From Asparagopsis taxiformis (Eukaryota; Rhodophyta; Florideophyceae; Bonnemaisoniales; Bonnemaisoniaceae), in the NCBI GenBank assembly GCA_030407315.1, contig JALQPE010002083.1, forward strand, positions 1 through 64,000: a stretch of 64,000 nucleotides of DNA. Direction: 5' to 3'. The position numbers and the translations under genes are program-made. The notes beneath the pieces are model-generated. The model was not told the origin of the DNA. It worked only from the letters and a program-made list of their open reading frames with translations, and did no database searches. This document shows, one piece after another, positions 10,343 to 20,988 of the stretch. How positions within the stretch are numbered: position 1 is the first letter of the stretch; each line of letters begins with the position of its first letter.

Positions 10343-11929
10343 CTAGCCACTTCGCATGTCTCTCTTTATCCTCTTCCTCCCTTTCCCTGCACATCCTACG
10401 GTAGTTGGCTTATTCTGATCTCTTCTCACGACGCAACACGACCTCCTTCGCCCGCGCCACTCGTGCTTCAAATTTATTGCCCTCTGCCGTTCACGATCTC
10501 GAAGTGAATTCATCACATCAATGCCAGTAAGCAAGACACCGCTTGCACTGTTTATTTTGCCGTTATGAAGTACCTCTCCTTCCGATCGGAGTAAATTGCG
10601 ACTGCTTTTCATCTTCTCAACCAAAGATTTGAATGAAATAAACGCATCTTGTTGATCACTGTATCCGTCATAGTTAGATATGTCTGAACAGGAAATTACC
10701 TCATGAATAACATCTTTCCTTTGCTGACACCACAAACCGACACCACGAAAACCGTTCACTATGTTATTGTACGTGACAAATTTCTTGTAAGCCTCATGAA
10801 CAATCTCACAGAGCGTGTAAACGTCGTTTCTCTGCTCTTTAGAATTAGATAGTGACCTTTTGTTGAACTCATTCCCGACAAAAGTTTTGAATGGCGAAAA
10901 GACGGCATAATCTAGTACTTGCGTACGATGACTTGTGTGGGATGGCAGTCCAACTACCACAATTCTATTCTGATGCAATATTTGTAGCGCTTTGTAACAT
11001 ACGTGAGCCCCATAACCGTCCATTGTCAGCACAATTTTGCGGTACCGGCTTCGTAGTGCTTTTGTTTCGTTAACAAAGTGCATTGCCCATTGGAAAAATA
11101 TGTTGGAATCCATTCCAGCAGGATCCCGGTAGCACACCGTAGCATTGAGTGGAAGGACGTCTGCTGGTGTTTGTTTTGTACCGTCTGGCAGGACACGAAA
11201 CTTTGCCCTCTTTCCTTGCATAATGACGACTGGGCTCCATGACTTTCCATCTGCAGAAACAACCGGCATGATAGTGACATGTTGTGCGTTTGCAGCCCAC
11301 TGAAGCTCCATTGAATTGCTTCTTGAACCTTTCGTATGTTCAAAAATAGCCTTTGTCCTTCCCCTTCTCCGATTATGGGTAATAATCCCACTCTCATCTA
11401 GGTTTAATATCTGCTCTGCACTACAAATATGATATTCATTGTAGATTTGATGCATCCGAGCGAAGTGTTGTGCAATGTTCTGTGGTGACATTGCACGTGC
11501 TCTGAGGCACTCTAGATTTGCTCTTCGTTTCAACGTCAAGCATTCATGACGCTTGAGAAAATTACGTACAAACACATCACCTGGAACCCCGTTTTTCCAA
11601 CCAATACGCTCACGCCTTGATGAAGGTAGGTTGCGTACAAATACACCGACCATCTCCTTGAAACACTGTCTTGATAATGGAGTACTTTTCCTGGAGAACT
11701 CCCTCACAGCGCGTGATATCTCCGCCTCCTCATCCTCTCGAAGAATCGGCTTCCGCCCTCGCCGCTCCCTGTCCAAACAAAGTTCTCCCCGCAAATACCT
11801 TTGAAGCTTCGAGTTCGACACACCGAATGAAAGAGCTGCTTTTCGAATCGAGTAGTTTTGCTCGCAGATTGCAAGCGCTTCTGCACGAAATAATGGCGCT
11901 TGAGATGCTGCAGATTTTTTTCGAGCCAT
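10343..11929 (-). CDS. Pogo/Tigger-like DDE transposase (Tc1/mariner superfamily)
   Basis: A 528-codon open frame starting MARKKSAASQ with no internal stop. Residues about 12-48 form a psq/CENP-B-like helix-turn-helix (EQNYSIRKAALSFGVSNSKL). Residues 50-140 match the second DNA-binding helix region (QCFKEMVGVFVRN, VFVRNFLKRH). The catalytic core shows all three acidic residues: D178 in ILNLDESGI, D304 in VLTMDGYGAHV and D340 in QVLDYAVFSPFK, a 35-residue gap in the last pair. VGLPSHTSHRTQVLD corresponds to the usual LPPHTSH-LQPLD block. These are typical of DDE_1 pogo/Tigger transposases, which insert at TA. The length is normal for the family, so it may be functional. I did not find convincing terminal inverted repeats, so the element may have lost its ends or be a domesticated gene. 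Confidence 0.9.
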   Translation of the reverse strand: MARKKSAASQAPLFRAEALAICEQNYSIRKAALSFGVSNSKLQRYLRGELCLDRERRGRKPILREDEEAEISRAVREFSRKSTPLSRQCFKEMVGVFVRNLPSSRRERIGWKNGVPGDVFVRNFLKRHECLTLKRRANLECLRARAMSPQNIAQHFARMHQIYNEYHICSAEQILNLDESGIITHNRRRGRTKAIFEHTKGSRSNSMELQWAANAQHVTIMPVVSADGKSWSPVVIMQGKRAKFRVLPDGTKQTPADVLPLNATVCYRDPAGMDSNIFFQWAMHFVNETKALRSRYRKIVLTMDGYGAHVCYKALQILHQNRIVVVGLPSHTSHRTQVLDYAVFSPFKTFVGNEFNKRSLSNSKEQRNDVYTLCEIVHEAYKKFVTYNNIVNGFRGVGLWCQQRKDVIHEVISCSDISNYDGYSDQQDAFISFKSLVEKMKSSRNLLRSEGEVLHNGKINSASGVLLTGIDVMNSLRDRERQRAINLKHEWRGRRRSCCVVRRDQNKPTTVGCAGKGRKRIKRDMRSG

Positions 11930-12795
11930 TCAGTAACCGTTAATTTATCCGAGGCAACCGAAACGAAAGAATGGGATGTTTGGTAAGGACGGGAGGGATA
12001 TTCCACCTACCCTGCAGTGTTCCATCAAGAATGGGGTGAGTGTATATGAAAGAAGGGCCGTTGGAACGATTGGCGAGCTCAAAAACCATCTATCTATTAC
12101 CGTTTCGGCGATATACGGTGATTCTCATGTTTCGCGGGAAAGTTTAGAGCAAAGCGCTCAAAATATAATGAAAAAGATGACCCATATTAGGTCGCTGTCC
12201 CAAATTATCACGCCAGGTGATAGCGGAAGAAATGTTATATTAATTTGCAGACATTCCTACCGTAACCCTTCCATGCTCTCAGCGAAGTTCTTTCCGCTAT
12301 GGTAATGAAAGCTACGTAGTCGCTGTAGCGGCACCGGGTTAATGCTGATATTCAGTATCGGTAAACTTCTCCTGGCAATCGACACAGACTTCAGAGCCAA
12401 GGGGATCCTCAAATGGGTGCCCAACAACTTGCCAATTTGTGCTGTTTCATTCCTTTACCAGCCATTCCTTTCCACCCGTGTATCTGTGCGCAAAAGCCCG
12501 CCACCGCGCCCCTTTCTAACCCAATTTTACTCCCAATTTATCACACCCATATCTCCCCCGCGCAGCAAGGACTCCATGCGATGGAGGCCGTCCAGCACTG
12601 TTTATTCGATGGTACTTGGTCTCCGAACGCGTGCGAGCTATTGCACGACGAAGGGAATACCCCGTAAAGCTCTCGTATCGAGCCAGCCTAATACTGCGGT
12701 TTCACCGTGCTGCTTCGCTGATAGTCGCGTACAGTTGCTACTCTCTCATCAAGCAGGCACCAGCTGACCACGCCACACCGAAGTTTCCCAGTATC
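11930..12795. other. Intergenic between two divergent genes
   Basis: Lies between the minus-strand transposase and the plus-strand membrane-protein gene. The frame of the latter stays open back to 12616, but no feature supports that extension. No repeats or motifs recognised. Confidence 0.35.
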
Positions 12796-14628
12796 ATGCC
12801 GATCCTCACTCAAGTCAAGACTTCAAAACGCCTCACTGCCGTCCTTTCGGTGACACTTTTCGTCGTCTCGCAACTGGTTGAGTCCTCATACGTGGAGGGT
12901 CTTCGTCATTCCCCATCGTCAAGGGCCGAGGACTTCTCGGCCATCGGAGACTCGGGCAAAATACCGGACGCTGTGTTAGCCGTCCTTGTCCAACTCATTC
13001 TTGGAATTGCATTGGCTACGAGCGCAGTTCCACCCACCGTACTGTCTGTGCAAGACAGGGGATCTGAAACTGTTGGTGTTATGGTGGTGCTCATATTAAC
13101 AGGGGTTTCCGCACAACCATTGCGTGCGCGATTCGGTAGGGGCGACTTGAGTGAGTCGGAGTATATTCTTATCGTGCTCACGCCGTTGATCACAAGGCTT
13201 GATTTGGGCTTACTTATCTGGGTAAATGTGAATAAAGCCCTCGTTTGGGCGGAGCAGATGCTGTACGCGACAAAGGAGGAGGTTCACTGTGTCCAGTTGC
13301 TGTTCATGGCTAGCCAGATTTGGCATGATGGAGAAAGCACGGTTGCAATCCCAGATTTCGGATTTTATGGAGGCGAGGCGTCGGTACTAATGTATCGTCT
13401 TGAGAAGGCTTACAATCCAAAAAATGCGGGAGGAAACCCAATGGCGTTGCTGGGTCATTTCACTCTGTGGCCAGTATCTTGGATGTTTCACGCCCTTCTT
13501 CAGTGTGTCTCATTTGTTGGATATACTTTGTTGTGGATCGTTGCTTTCATTGCCCATCATTCCTCTCTATTTGGCAGAGCGTCGAGGAAGAAACTAGCCC
13601 TTCGCGCTGGTTTCCTTGATACTGTTTTTCATTCATGGAAGGCACATAGCGCAAAGCTGCTCATGAGACCAGAAGTCGCCGCGGTTCTTGATACAAACCA
13701 GCATCTCATCAATAATCGTGTTGGGTCTGTTCGTCAAATCTGGGGGTTGGTAGGAACCGTTGACGCTATTGCGGGCAATTCACGTTTCACTCGACTTTTT
13801 GATGTTTCATATCCAATGCGCGCTCCCCTCGTTCTTCAACGCGCGCTTTCGGACCCAATCATTAGCGATGTCATTGCGCTTTACAATCATGATCCACTTC
13901 CATTCTCATATCGACCAGCGAATCCAACAGCAGGAATCGGGGAGGAAGGGTCCCGTCATGTATTGTTTTACAGAGTCGCAGCTTGGCCATCTCATACTTC
14001 CTATGCTGATTTGTGCATGCAACGGTTGTCTACTTTTGTAGAGGATAACCTGAAGGAATGGAGGATGTTGAAAGCGCGACTCTCCGCCCAGGACCAAACC
14101 GGCAGTGCCGCAGATGTAGTGAAGAAACAATCAGCAGAGTTCACGGCAGTCCAACAAATAATGCGTAGATTCCTCGTTCAGTTGGTAATGCTTGGCTGGT
14201 GTGACGGACTCGGGGAGTGTTTCCAATCTAACTGCCAGGACATCATTTCTGATCTCACGGAGAATTACCTCCGTGGTCATCACCCTGGCATAGAAATGGC
14301 TGTACGACTGATGTCCTCCGATCCAGCTCCACAGTGGTATGATGTTTCCGATCGAAATGAAAACAGCATGCTTGGTTCTATAGGCCGTAAGCTGCCGGAT
14401 TGTAGCTGCGTGATATGTGACGAAATGCGATTGCAAAGACGACTGCACTCGTCACGATATCACGGGACCCCTACGGCGAGAGAAGTGACTGGTCAACTGA
14501 CCGAAGCTAGTTGCAAATGCGGGAATGACATTGGGGACATCTGGATATCAGCAGTTCGGAAGTGGATTACATTGCTATTTGCACCCGAGACTGTGCCTGC
14601 AACGCCCGGACCTTCTCCGAATGTGTGA
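12796..14628 (+). CDS. Orphan multi-pass membrane protein
   Basis: An uninterrupted frame of 610 codons from the ATG at 12796 (MPILTQVKTSK). The frame is open to 12616, but the extra 60 codons look like untranslated sequence, and the internal start places a hydrophobic segment at once (LTAVLSVTLFVVSQLVESS). Further membrane segments follow: VLAVLVQLILGIALATSAV, VGVMVVLILTGVSAQ, IWVNVNKAL (weak) and a strong pair around ALLQCVSFVGYTLLWIVAF. The C-terminal half is soluble and ends in a cysteine cluster (CSCVICDE, then CKCGND) that could bind metal. No family is recognised. It lies 5' of RAD54 on the same strand. Length, codon regularity and absence of stops argue for a real host gene; function unknown. 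Confidence 0.65.
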   Translation: MPILTQVKTSKRLTAVLSVTLFVVSQLVESSYVEGLRHSPSSRAEDFSAIGDSGKIPDAVLAVLVQLILGIALATSAVPPTVLSVQDRGSETVGVMVVLILTGVSAQPLRARFGRGDLSESEYILIVLTPLITRLDLGLLIWVNVNKALVWAEQMLYATKEEVHCVQLLFMASQIWHDGESTVAIPDFGFYGGEASVLMYRLEKAYNPKNAGGNPMALLGHFTLWPVSWMFHALLQCVSFVGYTLLWIVAFIAHHSSLFGRASRKKLALRAGFLDTVFHSWKAHSAKLLMRPEVAAVLDTNQHLINNRVGSVRQIWGLVGTVDAIAGNSRFTRLFDVSYPMRAPLVLQRALSDPIISDVIALYNHDPLPFSYRPANPTAGIGEEGSRHVLFYRVAAWPSHTSYADLCMQRLSTFVEDNLKEWRMLKARLSAQDQTGSAADVVKKQSAEFTAVQQIMRRFLVQLVMLGWCDGLGECFQSNCQDIISDLTENYLRGHHPGIEMAVRLMSSDPAPQWYDVSDRNENSMLGSIGRKLPDCSCVICDEMRLQRRLHSSRYHGTPTAREVTGQLTEASCKCGNDIGDIWISAVRKWITLLFAPETVPATPGPSPNV

Positions 14629-15295
14629 TTATTTGAATTGTTTCACAAGCTGTGATTTTCGGATGAACTGTGCGAACCTAGGTTATGCACCGTTCGTTGA
14701 CAAGGGCCTTGGCACTGCTACTTACCACTATCAGCGTCGACGACAACCGGAATCCTATACATTCCGGAAGCCAGTGCATCATGTACCTAGGCAGACGAAA
14801 ATCGGTTAACTGTGCTTCTTTTCGCCATGTGGTGAAATTAGAGCAGTGACCCGCCGGAATCTACCTCGAGACTGACAGCCCGCAGAATGTCTAGGGTCCC
14901 ATGGCGATGCGTATTCAATATTTCAAGTTGTGGTTGTTGAAAAGGGCAAGTTTTGGAACTAGTGGAAAGGGAGAACAAAACTTTGGGTTCGTGACCAGCG
15001 GGCCCGTACTTTCGCTGAGTGCGCATTGCAAGGGCTATGTAAATAGCATTGGTGCTAGCCCGCCTTTTCGCAGTTCTTTGAATGTTAGCTGGACCTCAAC
15101 CGCGAGCAACTCAGCAGATGACTGGTCTTCTCAGAAGACGTGGTCGGACCAACATAGGCTCTCAATAGATGTAGCAGAATGCCTCACATTGTTCGTGAGG
15201 GGAGATAGAGGTGACGTCAAGCCAGTTTCGCCTCAGAACACAAGCCCCAAACTGTTTTCTTGCGGTGTTGTTTATAGCTTATACTATTGGGTATT
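14629..15295. other. Intergenic, no supported gene
   Basis: A 180-codon frame begins at 14901 but its composition is not protein-like. TGGTCTTCTCAGAAGACG near 15122-15139 has 7-bp inverted arms. Confidence 0.35.
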
Positions 15296-15320
15296 GCTCC
15301 GTGTTACGGTAACACGGAGC
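15296..15320. promoter_or_regulatory. 25-bp palindrome upstream of RAD54
   Basis: GCTCCGTGTTAC and GTAACACGGAGC are perfect 12-bp inverted arms around one base. It lies about 60 bp upstream of the proposed RAD54 ATG and could be a dimeric factor site. The sequence is certain; the regulatory role is inference. Confidence 0.5.
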
Positions 15321-15377
15321 CAATATCAGTCCTGTGACTTTGTTCATTCGATTTTGCGTTATCTGGTCATACATGTT

Positions 15378-18031
15378 ATGTATGCATCCTTCTCGAGACC
15401 GGCGGCGGCCCTTTCGGAAGGTTGCGTCTTGTTTCCTTCCTGACATATTGTTCATCCTCGAATACGCCGTATGATGCTCAAATATCTGCTAATAAAGCCG
15501 ATTACATCTCTGATCGTCTTTTCGTTAAGAAATCAATATCGGCAACTGTTCTATCAAACTCCAAATCGATCAGTGCTGGTGTATCCAAACGGCGTCAATT
15601 CAAACCGCTCCGAGCGAAAAGCGAAACGAAAGCTGCTTCATCCAATTCGCCAGGCCCTATGCATGATCCGAATGCCCCAAATGCATTCATTCTTCTCGAA
15701 TCAACTGCGCTGCCCGGCATTGATGGAAAGTCTATTCCAGTTGTACTCGACCCCTATCTCGCGAAGAAAATGCGACCGCATCAACTGGAGGGCGTCAAAT
15801 TTCTGTTCGGTTGCACCCAACGTCTTGGTGATGGCGCTAGCCCGAGTGTGGGTCAGGGTGCGATTCTGGCGGATGAAATGGGACTTGGCAAATCACTGCA
15901 ATCCATAGCTCTCATGTGGACGTTGTTGAAACAGGGACCCAGCGGAACACCTGTGGTTAAGAAGGCCATTGTTGTATGTCCTGCCTCTCTTGTTCAGAAT
16001 TGGGTCAACGAAGTGAAGAAATGGCTGGGCTTTGACCGCTTGCGCCCCATCGCTGTCACCTCTGGAAATGCATCGTATGAGTCGAAAGAGGGAATAGCTG
16101 CATTTATCAACGGCAATGTCAGACGCCTTCTCATCATTTCATACGAAATGTTTCGGAGCTACGCAGACCAATTGTACGCATCTGGTACTGGCTTGATTAT
16201 ATGCGATGAAGGCCATAGGCTGAAGTCTTCTCAGGGGAACAAGACTATTGAGGCGTTGAGAAAGCTGCCGTGTCGGAGGCGAATTATCGTGACTGGAACA
16301 CCAGTCCAAAACGATCTAGAAGAATTCTTTGCTGTGTGCGACTTTGTCAATCCGGGTTGCCTCAACTCACTGTCGTCGTTCCGAGCAGTGTTTGCCAATC
16401 CCATCATCGCTTCTCGCGACTCGAATGCGAGTGACTCTGTGGCAAAGCTTGGAATGGCGCGGGCCCGAGAACTCGGCAGGATTACAGCGCAGTTTGTTTT
16501 GCGCCGAACGTCTGATATTCTGGAGAAATATCTTCCTCCGAAACAAGAGACGGCGATATTCTGCAGACTGCAGCCTGAACAGGAGGCGGATTATGCGAAG
16601 GAGGCGAGGAGCCGGTATGCAGATCTGTCTGGGATCACCCGATTTGGGGCGGCACTGAGTGCCATCAATTACCTACGCAAGATTTGCAGCCATCCGGTGC
16701 TTGTCAATCAATCGGACGACGAAGTCTACGAGGATGATGGCGTCGATGGGAGCGGGGGTGAGGAGCGACGAGCTGAGAAAGATGGGATGCGGGAATGGAA
16801 GATCTCAGAATCTTCGAAGATGCAAGTTGCGATGAGTATTTGCGAAAAGAGTGTTGAGGTCAATGACAAAGTCATTCTGGTGAGTAATTTCACAACAACA
16901 CTGGACTTGCTACAAGAAGCTTTGTCGCGGAAGAAGATTTCATGGTGTCGACTCGACGGGAAGACATCGGTTTCCCATCGCGGCGACATTGTTCGCAGAT
17001 TCAATGACAACTCCCTAGGCGACATATTTCTTCTGAGCGCCAAAGCTGGGGGTGTTGGTCTCAATCTCATTGGGGCCAATCGCCTAATCCTTTTCGACCC
17101 CGACTGGAATCCTGCAACGGATCTTCAAGCGATGGCTAGAGTGTGGCGTGATGGTCAGAAGAAGTCGGTGTTTGTTTATCGTTTGCTCAGTACGGGGACA
17201 ATAGAGGAGAAAATTTTTCAACGACAGCTTTTCAAGGGAGAACTGCAAACTGCTGTCGACGGAGACATTGGGAGTGGAGACGAGTCCAGGTCGACTGGTA
17301 AAAAGGCTTTGAAGGAAGGCAATTTTAGTGCTGCCGAACTTCGAGATTTGTTCCAATACGATGGCGATCTGATGTACTGCGAAACACTGGATGTGCTGTT
17401 CCGTTCCCAGGAAGAGTGTCTGTCTGTGAACGGTTCGGAAGCGCCAAAATCAGCAGCCCTGCTCGAAGAGTTTGCTAGATATAAAGTGTTGTCTGAGGCG
17501 GAGAACGGTTTTGGTACAGTTTTGTGCGGGCACGACGATGTACTCGACAAGGCTCTGAACGCCGACCTGGAAACTCACGGCCTGGTGTCGTACCTTTACA
17601 CGAAACAAGCACAGTCCGACGCCAGCGCCATTCAACGAATTGAGGGAGACGGGTTCGGTCGTTCTTCGGATACAGTGCCCGCACCCACATTGAGACAAAG
17701 CAGAAACATAAAGCGAAATCGTAAGCTGCCATCGATGTTTGAGGACGATTCTGAAAGCGGTTGCACGAGCAGCGACGACGACCCTGAAATTCTAGAACTG
17801 GTCAGCACGCGGAGGGAAATTGCAAAGCGAGATGTACCCGCTACTATGGCGCAGGAGACTGGAGTTGACGATGGGGCGCCGCCTTTGGCAGAACCAAGAA
17901 ATGAGGTGCTGGGGAAGAGGAAGAATGTATGCAGACCAGGAGACATTGTGCAAAGCAACACGGTGCGGGCAACGGCCACATCTTGGGACCAAGCGGTGAA
18001 CGAATTGGAGGATGACGTCTTCTTGAATTGA
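15378..18031 (+). CDS. RAD54: RAD54-like SNF2/SWI2 DNA translocase
   Basis: Motor protein that remodels DNA and chromatin with RAD51 in homologous recombination; acts in the nucleus. The main exon frame (15422-18031) has the ordered SNF2 motifs: KMRPHQLEGVKFLFGC, Walker A ADEMGLGKS, VCPASLVQNWVNEVKKW, Walker B CDEGH, TGTPVQND and, in the second lobe, LSAKAGGVGLNLIGANRLI, WNPATDLQAMARVWRDGQ and STGTIEEKIFQRQ. The last two are RAD54-specific in style. The N-terminus has SKRRQFKPL, as in other RAD54 proteins. No ATG begins the main frame. A GT at 15421, CTGAC at 15440-15444 and the first following AG at 15496-15497 define a 77-nt intron. Removing it joins an ATG at 15378 (MYASFSRPAAALSE) in frame to ADYISDRLF, giving about 858 residues. 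The C-terminal 200 residues are acidic/Ser-rich and divergent. Confidence 0.92.
15421..15497 (+). other. Candidate RAD54 intron 1 (77 nt)
   Basis: Donor GTTGCG is weak, but the CTGAC branch-point-like motif and the first downstream AG give an exactly in-frame join (phase 1, GCC restored) that supplies the missing start codon. Confidence 0.5.
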
Positions 18032-18380
18032 CCGATCTCCAGGAAGCTGCGTGCTGTTTGCCGCTTGGGCTACAAGCCACTGAAACGCTTGATTGGTTCT
18101 CCCCTCCCTCTGCTGCCGATACCACTGCCGTGCGCTGGGTTCTCACGCAATAGTGTTATCATCTTAGTATGAGATGTACTTTCTGGACTAGGACAGGGCA
18201 GGACAGGGCACACGTTGTCGTTTAACCAAGATTTGGTATTGTCAGGCAGCCCAAACTTCGTGGTCTATGGAGTAGACAACGTGATCAAATGATCAGTTTC
18301 CAATCAGATATTCAGAAAATGGCCCGATTCGTATTTCGCATTGAATTCAAGTGCAGCCGTCGGTTTGTTCGAGGCGCTGC
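18032..18380. other. Intergenic, RAD54 3' flank
   Basis: No gene. Contains a small direct repeat, GGACAGGGCA, near 18190. Confidence 0.35.
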
Positions 18381-18388
18381 CTTGTACG

Positions 18389-18406
18389 TAGGGGTGTTCA
18401 CGGTCC
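18389..18406 (+). repeat. hAT left terminal inverted repeat
   Basis: TAGGGGTGTTCACGGTCC, preceded directly by the target duplication CTTGTACG. Confidence 0.92.
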
Positions 18407-18817
18407 TGGTTAACCGTGGTTCGGACCAGTTTGGAAGTAAATGACTGGTCCCCGTAACCGTCACTCCTATGCGAAGAAAAGTCCTGACCTATTGCTCGTA
18501 ATATTCAGTCCAGCCCTTACCAAGGATTTCAGATTTCCAGTCTCAAAGTAAAGACACCTTACGGTCCGTGGTCCGGTCACACAAACACGTTCATCGCAGT
18601 GGTCTTCATTCGGTCCGAAACAGGATCCTGCCATTCAGAATCTTGTTCCGAATTCGAAACTTTTGAATCCGGGTTTGCAGATTTGAACCGTGGCGTCATT
18701 CAGCATTCCCCTCCTGTCCGTCGCTGGTTTGAACCCAATAACAACAAAAACACCTTCTCAAACTACGCGTTGATCGAAACCTGTCCAGGCTAGAACCCAT
18801 TCTTGATCAAAACCAAT

Positions 18818-20650
18818 ATGGTCACGGACGACTCTGCGAACCAACTCGATGAAACAGCAAACACGCCACTCAGTTCAATACCAACTGAAGTCGCACCTCG
18901 CCTCTCAACCAAACGTCGAAAAAGCGCTGTTTGGGAGTACTTCAAATTCAATCAGACGGATAACAAGACCGAGTTGAAATGTATCATCTGTTCCAAAATA
19001 TTCAGCGTCAATAGTGGAACAAGTACTCTCAAGCGCCATGCAAAAGTACACGGTTTCATGCTAGAAAGTGTACAGACGACAATGAGCGTGGATGGTAATC
19101 TTCTTAGCGCAGGATCGAGCTCTGTGCCAAGAGTTGAATTCAATGAACGGATTACTAAGCAGCTTTGCCGTTGGGTTGTATCGAATTCTCTCCCTTTCTC
19201 TATTGTGCAACACAGTGAGTTCATCAAGTTTGTTAAACTGCTTGATAGCGAATACAAGATACCAAGTCGGGTTACAATGCAACGTCGGATTGTCTCAGAA
19301 ACTGAACAAGCGAGAATATTGGTGCAATCTGCTATTAAAAATGCACCCGGAATGATTTCAATGACCACAGATGCATGGTCATCCAGGACATTCAAGGGGT
19401 ATATGTGCGTCACTGCACATTACATTGATGATAATTGGAACATGAAGGGAATTGTTCTGGACTTCTTGCGTTTCCAAACACCGCACACAGGAGAATCAGC
19501 TTCCAACTTACTTCTAGAAGTTATGGAGAAGTGGAATTTGAAGTCCAAAGTTCGTGCAATCACCTCCGACAACGGATCTGATATTGTGGCTGGAATATCT
19601 CATCTATACCAACGTGTTTTCACTAGCGGAAGTCATAGATCTATACGAGATTTCCATGTACGGTGCATTGCTCATGTTGTGAACCTTGCGGTAAGGGAGT
19701 GCCTTTCACAAGTTCATAGCGAGATTCAAGCGATCAGAGCACTTCTGAACTCAATACGGAGCTCTACGAAGCGGAGAGATCTGTTTGAAAGAGTTAGAGA
19801 TGAAATGGGAGAGGTTCATACGCACTGCCCCGGTCTTGATGTTGTTACAAGGTGGTCGTCAACTTTTAATATGATACAAGACGCCTACAACGCTCGGAAT
19901 GTGCTAAACAGTGTTTCCAGTAGGCTTCCAGAACTTTCCTCGCATGTTATATCTGAAGAAGAGTGGGAAAGAGCAAAATGCATATGTGATTTCCTAAAAA
20001 CGGCTGCCAGCATTACTGAGAATCAGTCCGGACAAAATTATGTGACGATTAGTATAAGCTCTATGGCATACAAATTACTCATGCAAAAGTGCCAGTCTCG
20101 TATTGACTCAAATGACCAGGCCACCAAGCCTATTGCCAGTACAATGCTCCGTAAGTTGAAGTCTTATGAGTCAATAATATGCTCTGACATGGCCATCTTG
20201 GCAAAGGTCGTTGATCCTCGTATTCCGAATGATGTACTTCGAGATAGTGATATTTTGTATAAGTGGGTTGATCTGCCGGATAATGGAGAATTGGAAGTAA
20301 TACACAGTACAGAACAAGGTTCCGGGACTAAGTCTCTATTTGATTTGGTTTTGGAGAATGAACAGACTCCGTTACGTGCAGACAGTAACGAAATATCTAT
20401 GTTTCTAAGGGCAACAGCACTTGGTGATTACAATGCAGATCCTTTACAGTGGTGGAAGGCAAACCAAAATCGCTTCCCAAACATTGCCAGGGTTGCAAGG
20501 GATGTGCTTGCTATTCAGCCATCCTCAGTTGCCAGTGAATCTGTGTTCTCCTGTTCCGGAAATATTGTTACAGCGCAGAGGACGCTGCTTAGTGATTCTT
20601 CAATTATTTCGTGTATTCTTCTCCAGTCCTGGAATAAGTTTCTAAGCTAG
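18818..20650 (+). CDS. hAT transposase with BED zinc finger
   Basis: 610 codons from the first ATG (18818); the open frame upstream only adds five codons from a TTG. In the numbering of the longer frame, residues 37-85 form a BED finger with C60-x2-C63-x15-H79-x3-H83 (KCIICSKIFSV, STLKRHAKVH), preceded by the aromatic AVWEYF. The RNase-H-like core has MTTDAWSSRTFKGYMCVTAH (first Asp), ITSDNGSDIVAG with HVRCIAHVVNLAV (second Asp and the C-x-x-H block), and DVVTRWSSTFNMI with the conserved RW. The C-terminus is the hAT dimerisation region, DPLQWWKANQNRFPNIARVA and SSVASESVFSCSGNIV. No stops or frameshifts; with intact TIRs the element may be active. Confidence 0.95.
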   Translation: MVTDDSANQLDETANTPLSSIPTEVAPRLSTKRRKSAVWEYFKFNQTDNKTELKCIICSKIFSVNSGTSTLKRHAKVHGFMLESVQTTMSVDGNLLSAGSSSVPRVEFNERITKQLCRWVVSNSLPFSIVQHSEFIKFVKLLDSEYKIPSRVTMQRRIVSETEQARILVQSAIKNAPGMISMTTDAWSSRTFKGYMCVTAHYIDDNWNMKGIVLDFLRFQTPHTGESASNLLLEVMEKWNLKSKVRAITSDNGSDIVAGISHLYQRVFTSGSHRSIRDFHVRCIAHVVNLAVRECLSQVHSEIQAIRALLNSIRSSTKRRDLFERVRDEMGEVHTHCPGLDVVTRWSSTFNMIQDAYNARNVLNSVSSRLPELSSHVISEEEWERAKCICDFLKTAASITENQSGQNYVTISISSMAYKLLMQKCQSRIDSNDQATKPIASTMLRKLKSYESIICSDMAILAKVVDPRIPNDVLRDSDILYKWVDLPDNGELEVIHSTEQGSGTKSLFDLVLENEQTPLRADSNEISMFLRATALGDYNADPLQWWKANQNRFPNIARVARDVLAIQPSSVASESVFSCSGNIVTAQRTLLSDSSIISCILLQSWNKFLS

Positions 20651-20962
20651 TGTGCGATTAAACATGGTTCGGTTCGCAGTCCGGAACATGATTCTGGGTA
20701 GTTCCAGTCCTCATAATTTCATAACAGTTTATGATTTCAAATCAGAACGCGGTTCTGGTCCAGTCTGCTACTTCTGCCAGTTATTCTAGTCCGGATACCT
20801 CCGTGTAATAAACGGTTTTTGGTCCAGTTATGAGGGGTTGGGAGAATTCCTGAGTTCCAAGTATGGTGCAGCTTGGAAGAATGGTGTGCAGTCACGTTAC
20901 CTGTCACACAAATGGTGGGCAAGTCTAGAACGGTCAAAATTTGGAATTTGAGGACCAAAAGG

Positions 20963-20980
20963 GGACTGTGAACATCCCTA
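20963..20980 (-). repeat. hAT right terminal inverted repeat
   Basis: GGACTGTGAACATCCCTA, followed directly by the target duplication CTTGTACG. Confidence 0.92.
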
Positions 20981-20988
20981 CTTGTACG

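Larger units (their letters stand above)
18389..20980 (+). mobile_element. Complete hAT DNA transposon
   Basis: The left terminus TAGGGGTGTTCACGGTCC and the right terminus GGACTGTGAACATCCCTA are 16/18 inverted matches. CTTGTACG stands on both sides (18381-18388 and 20981-20988), an 8-bp target-site duplication as expected for hAT. Subterminal regions carry many GGTCC/CGGACC/GGTTC words. One intact transposase frame lies inside. Size is 2,592 bp. Confidence 0.95.

Noticed and set aside
14901..15443. 180-codon plus-strand frame before RAD54
   Set aside because: Composition is not protein-like and it overlaps the proposed RAD54 first exon in the same region; only its last part (from MYASF) is used as that exon.
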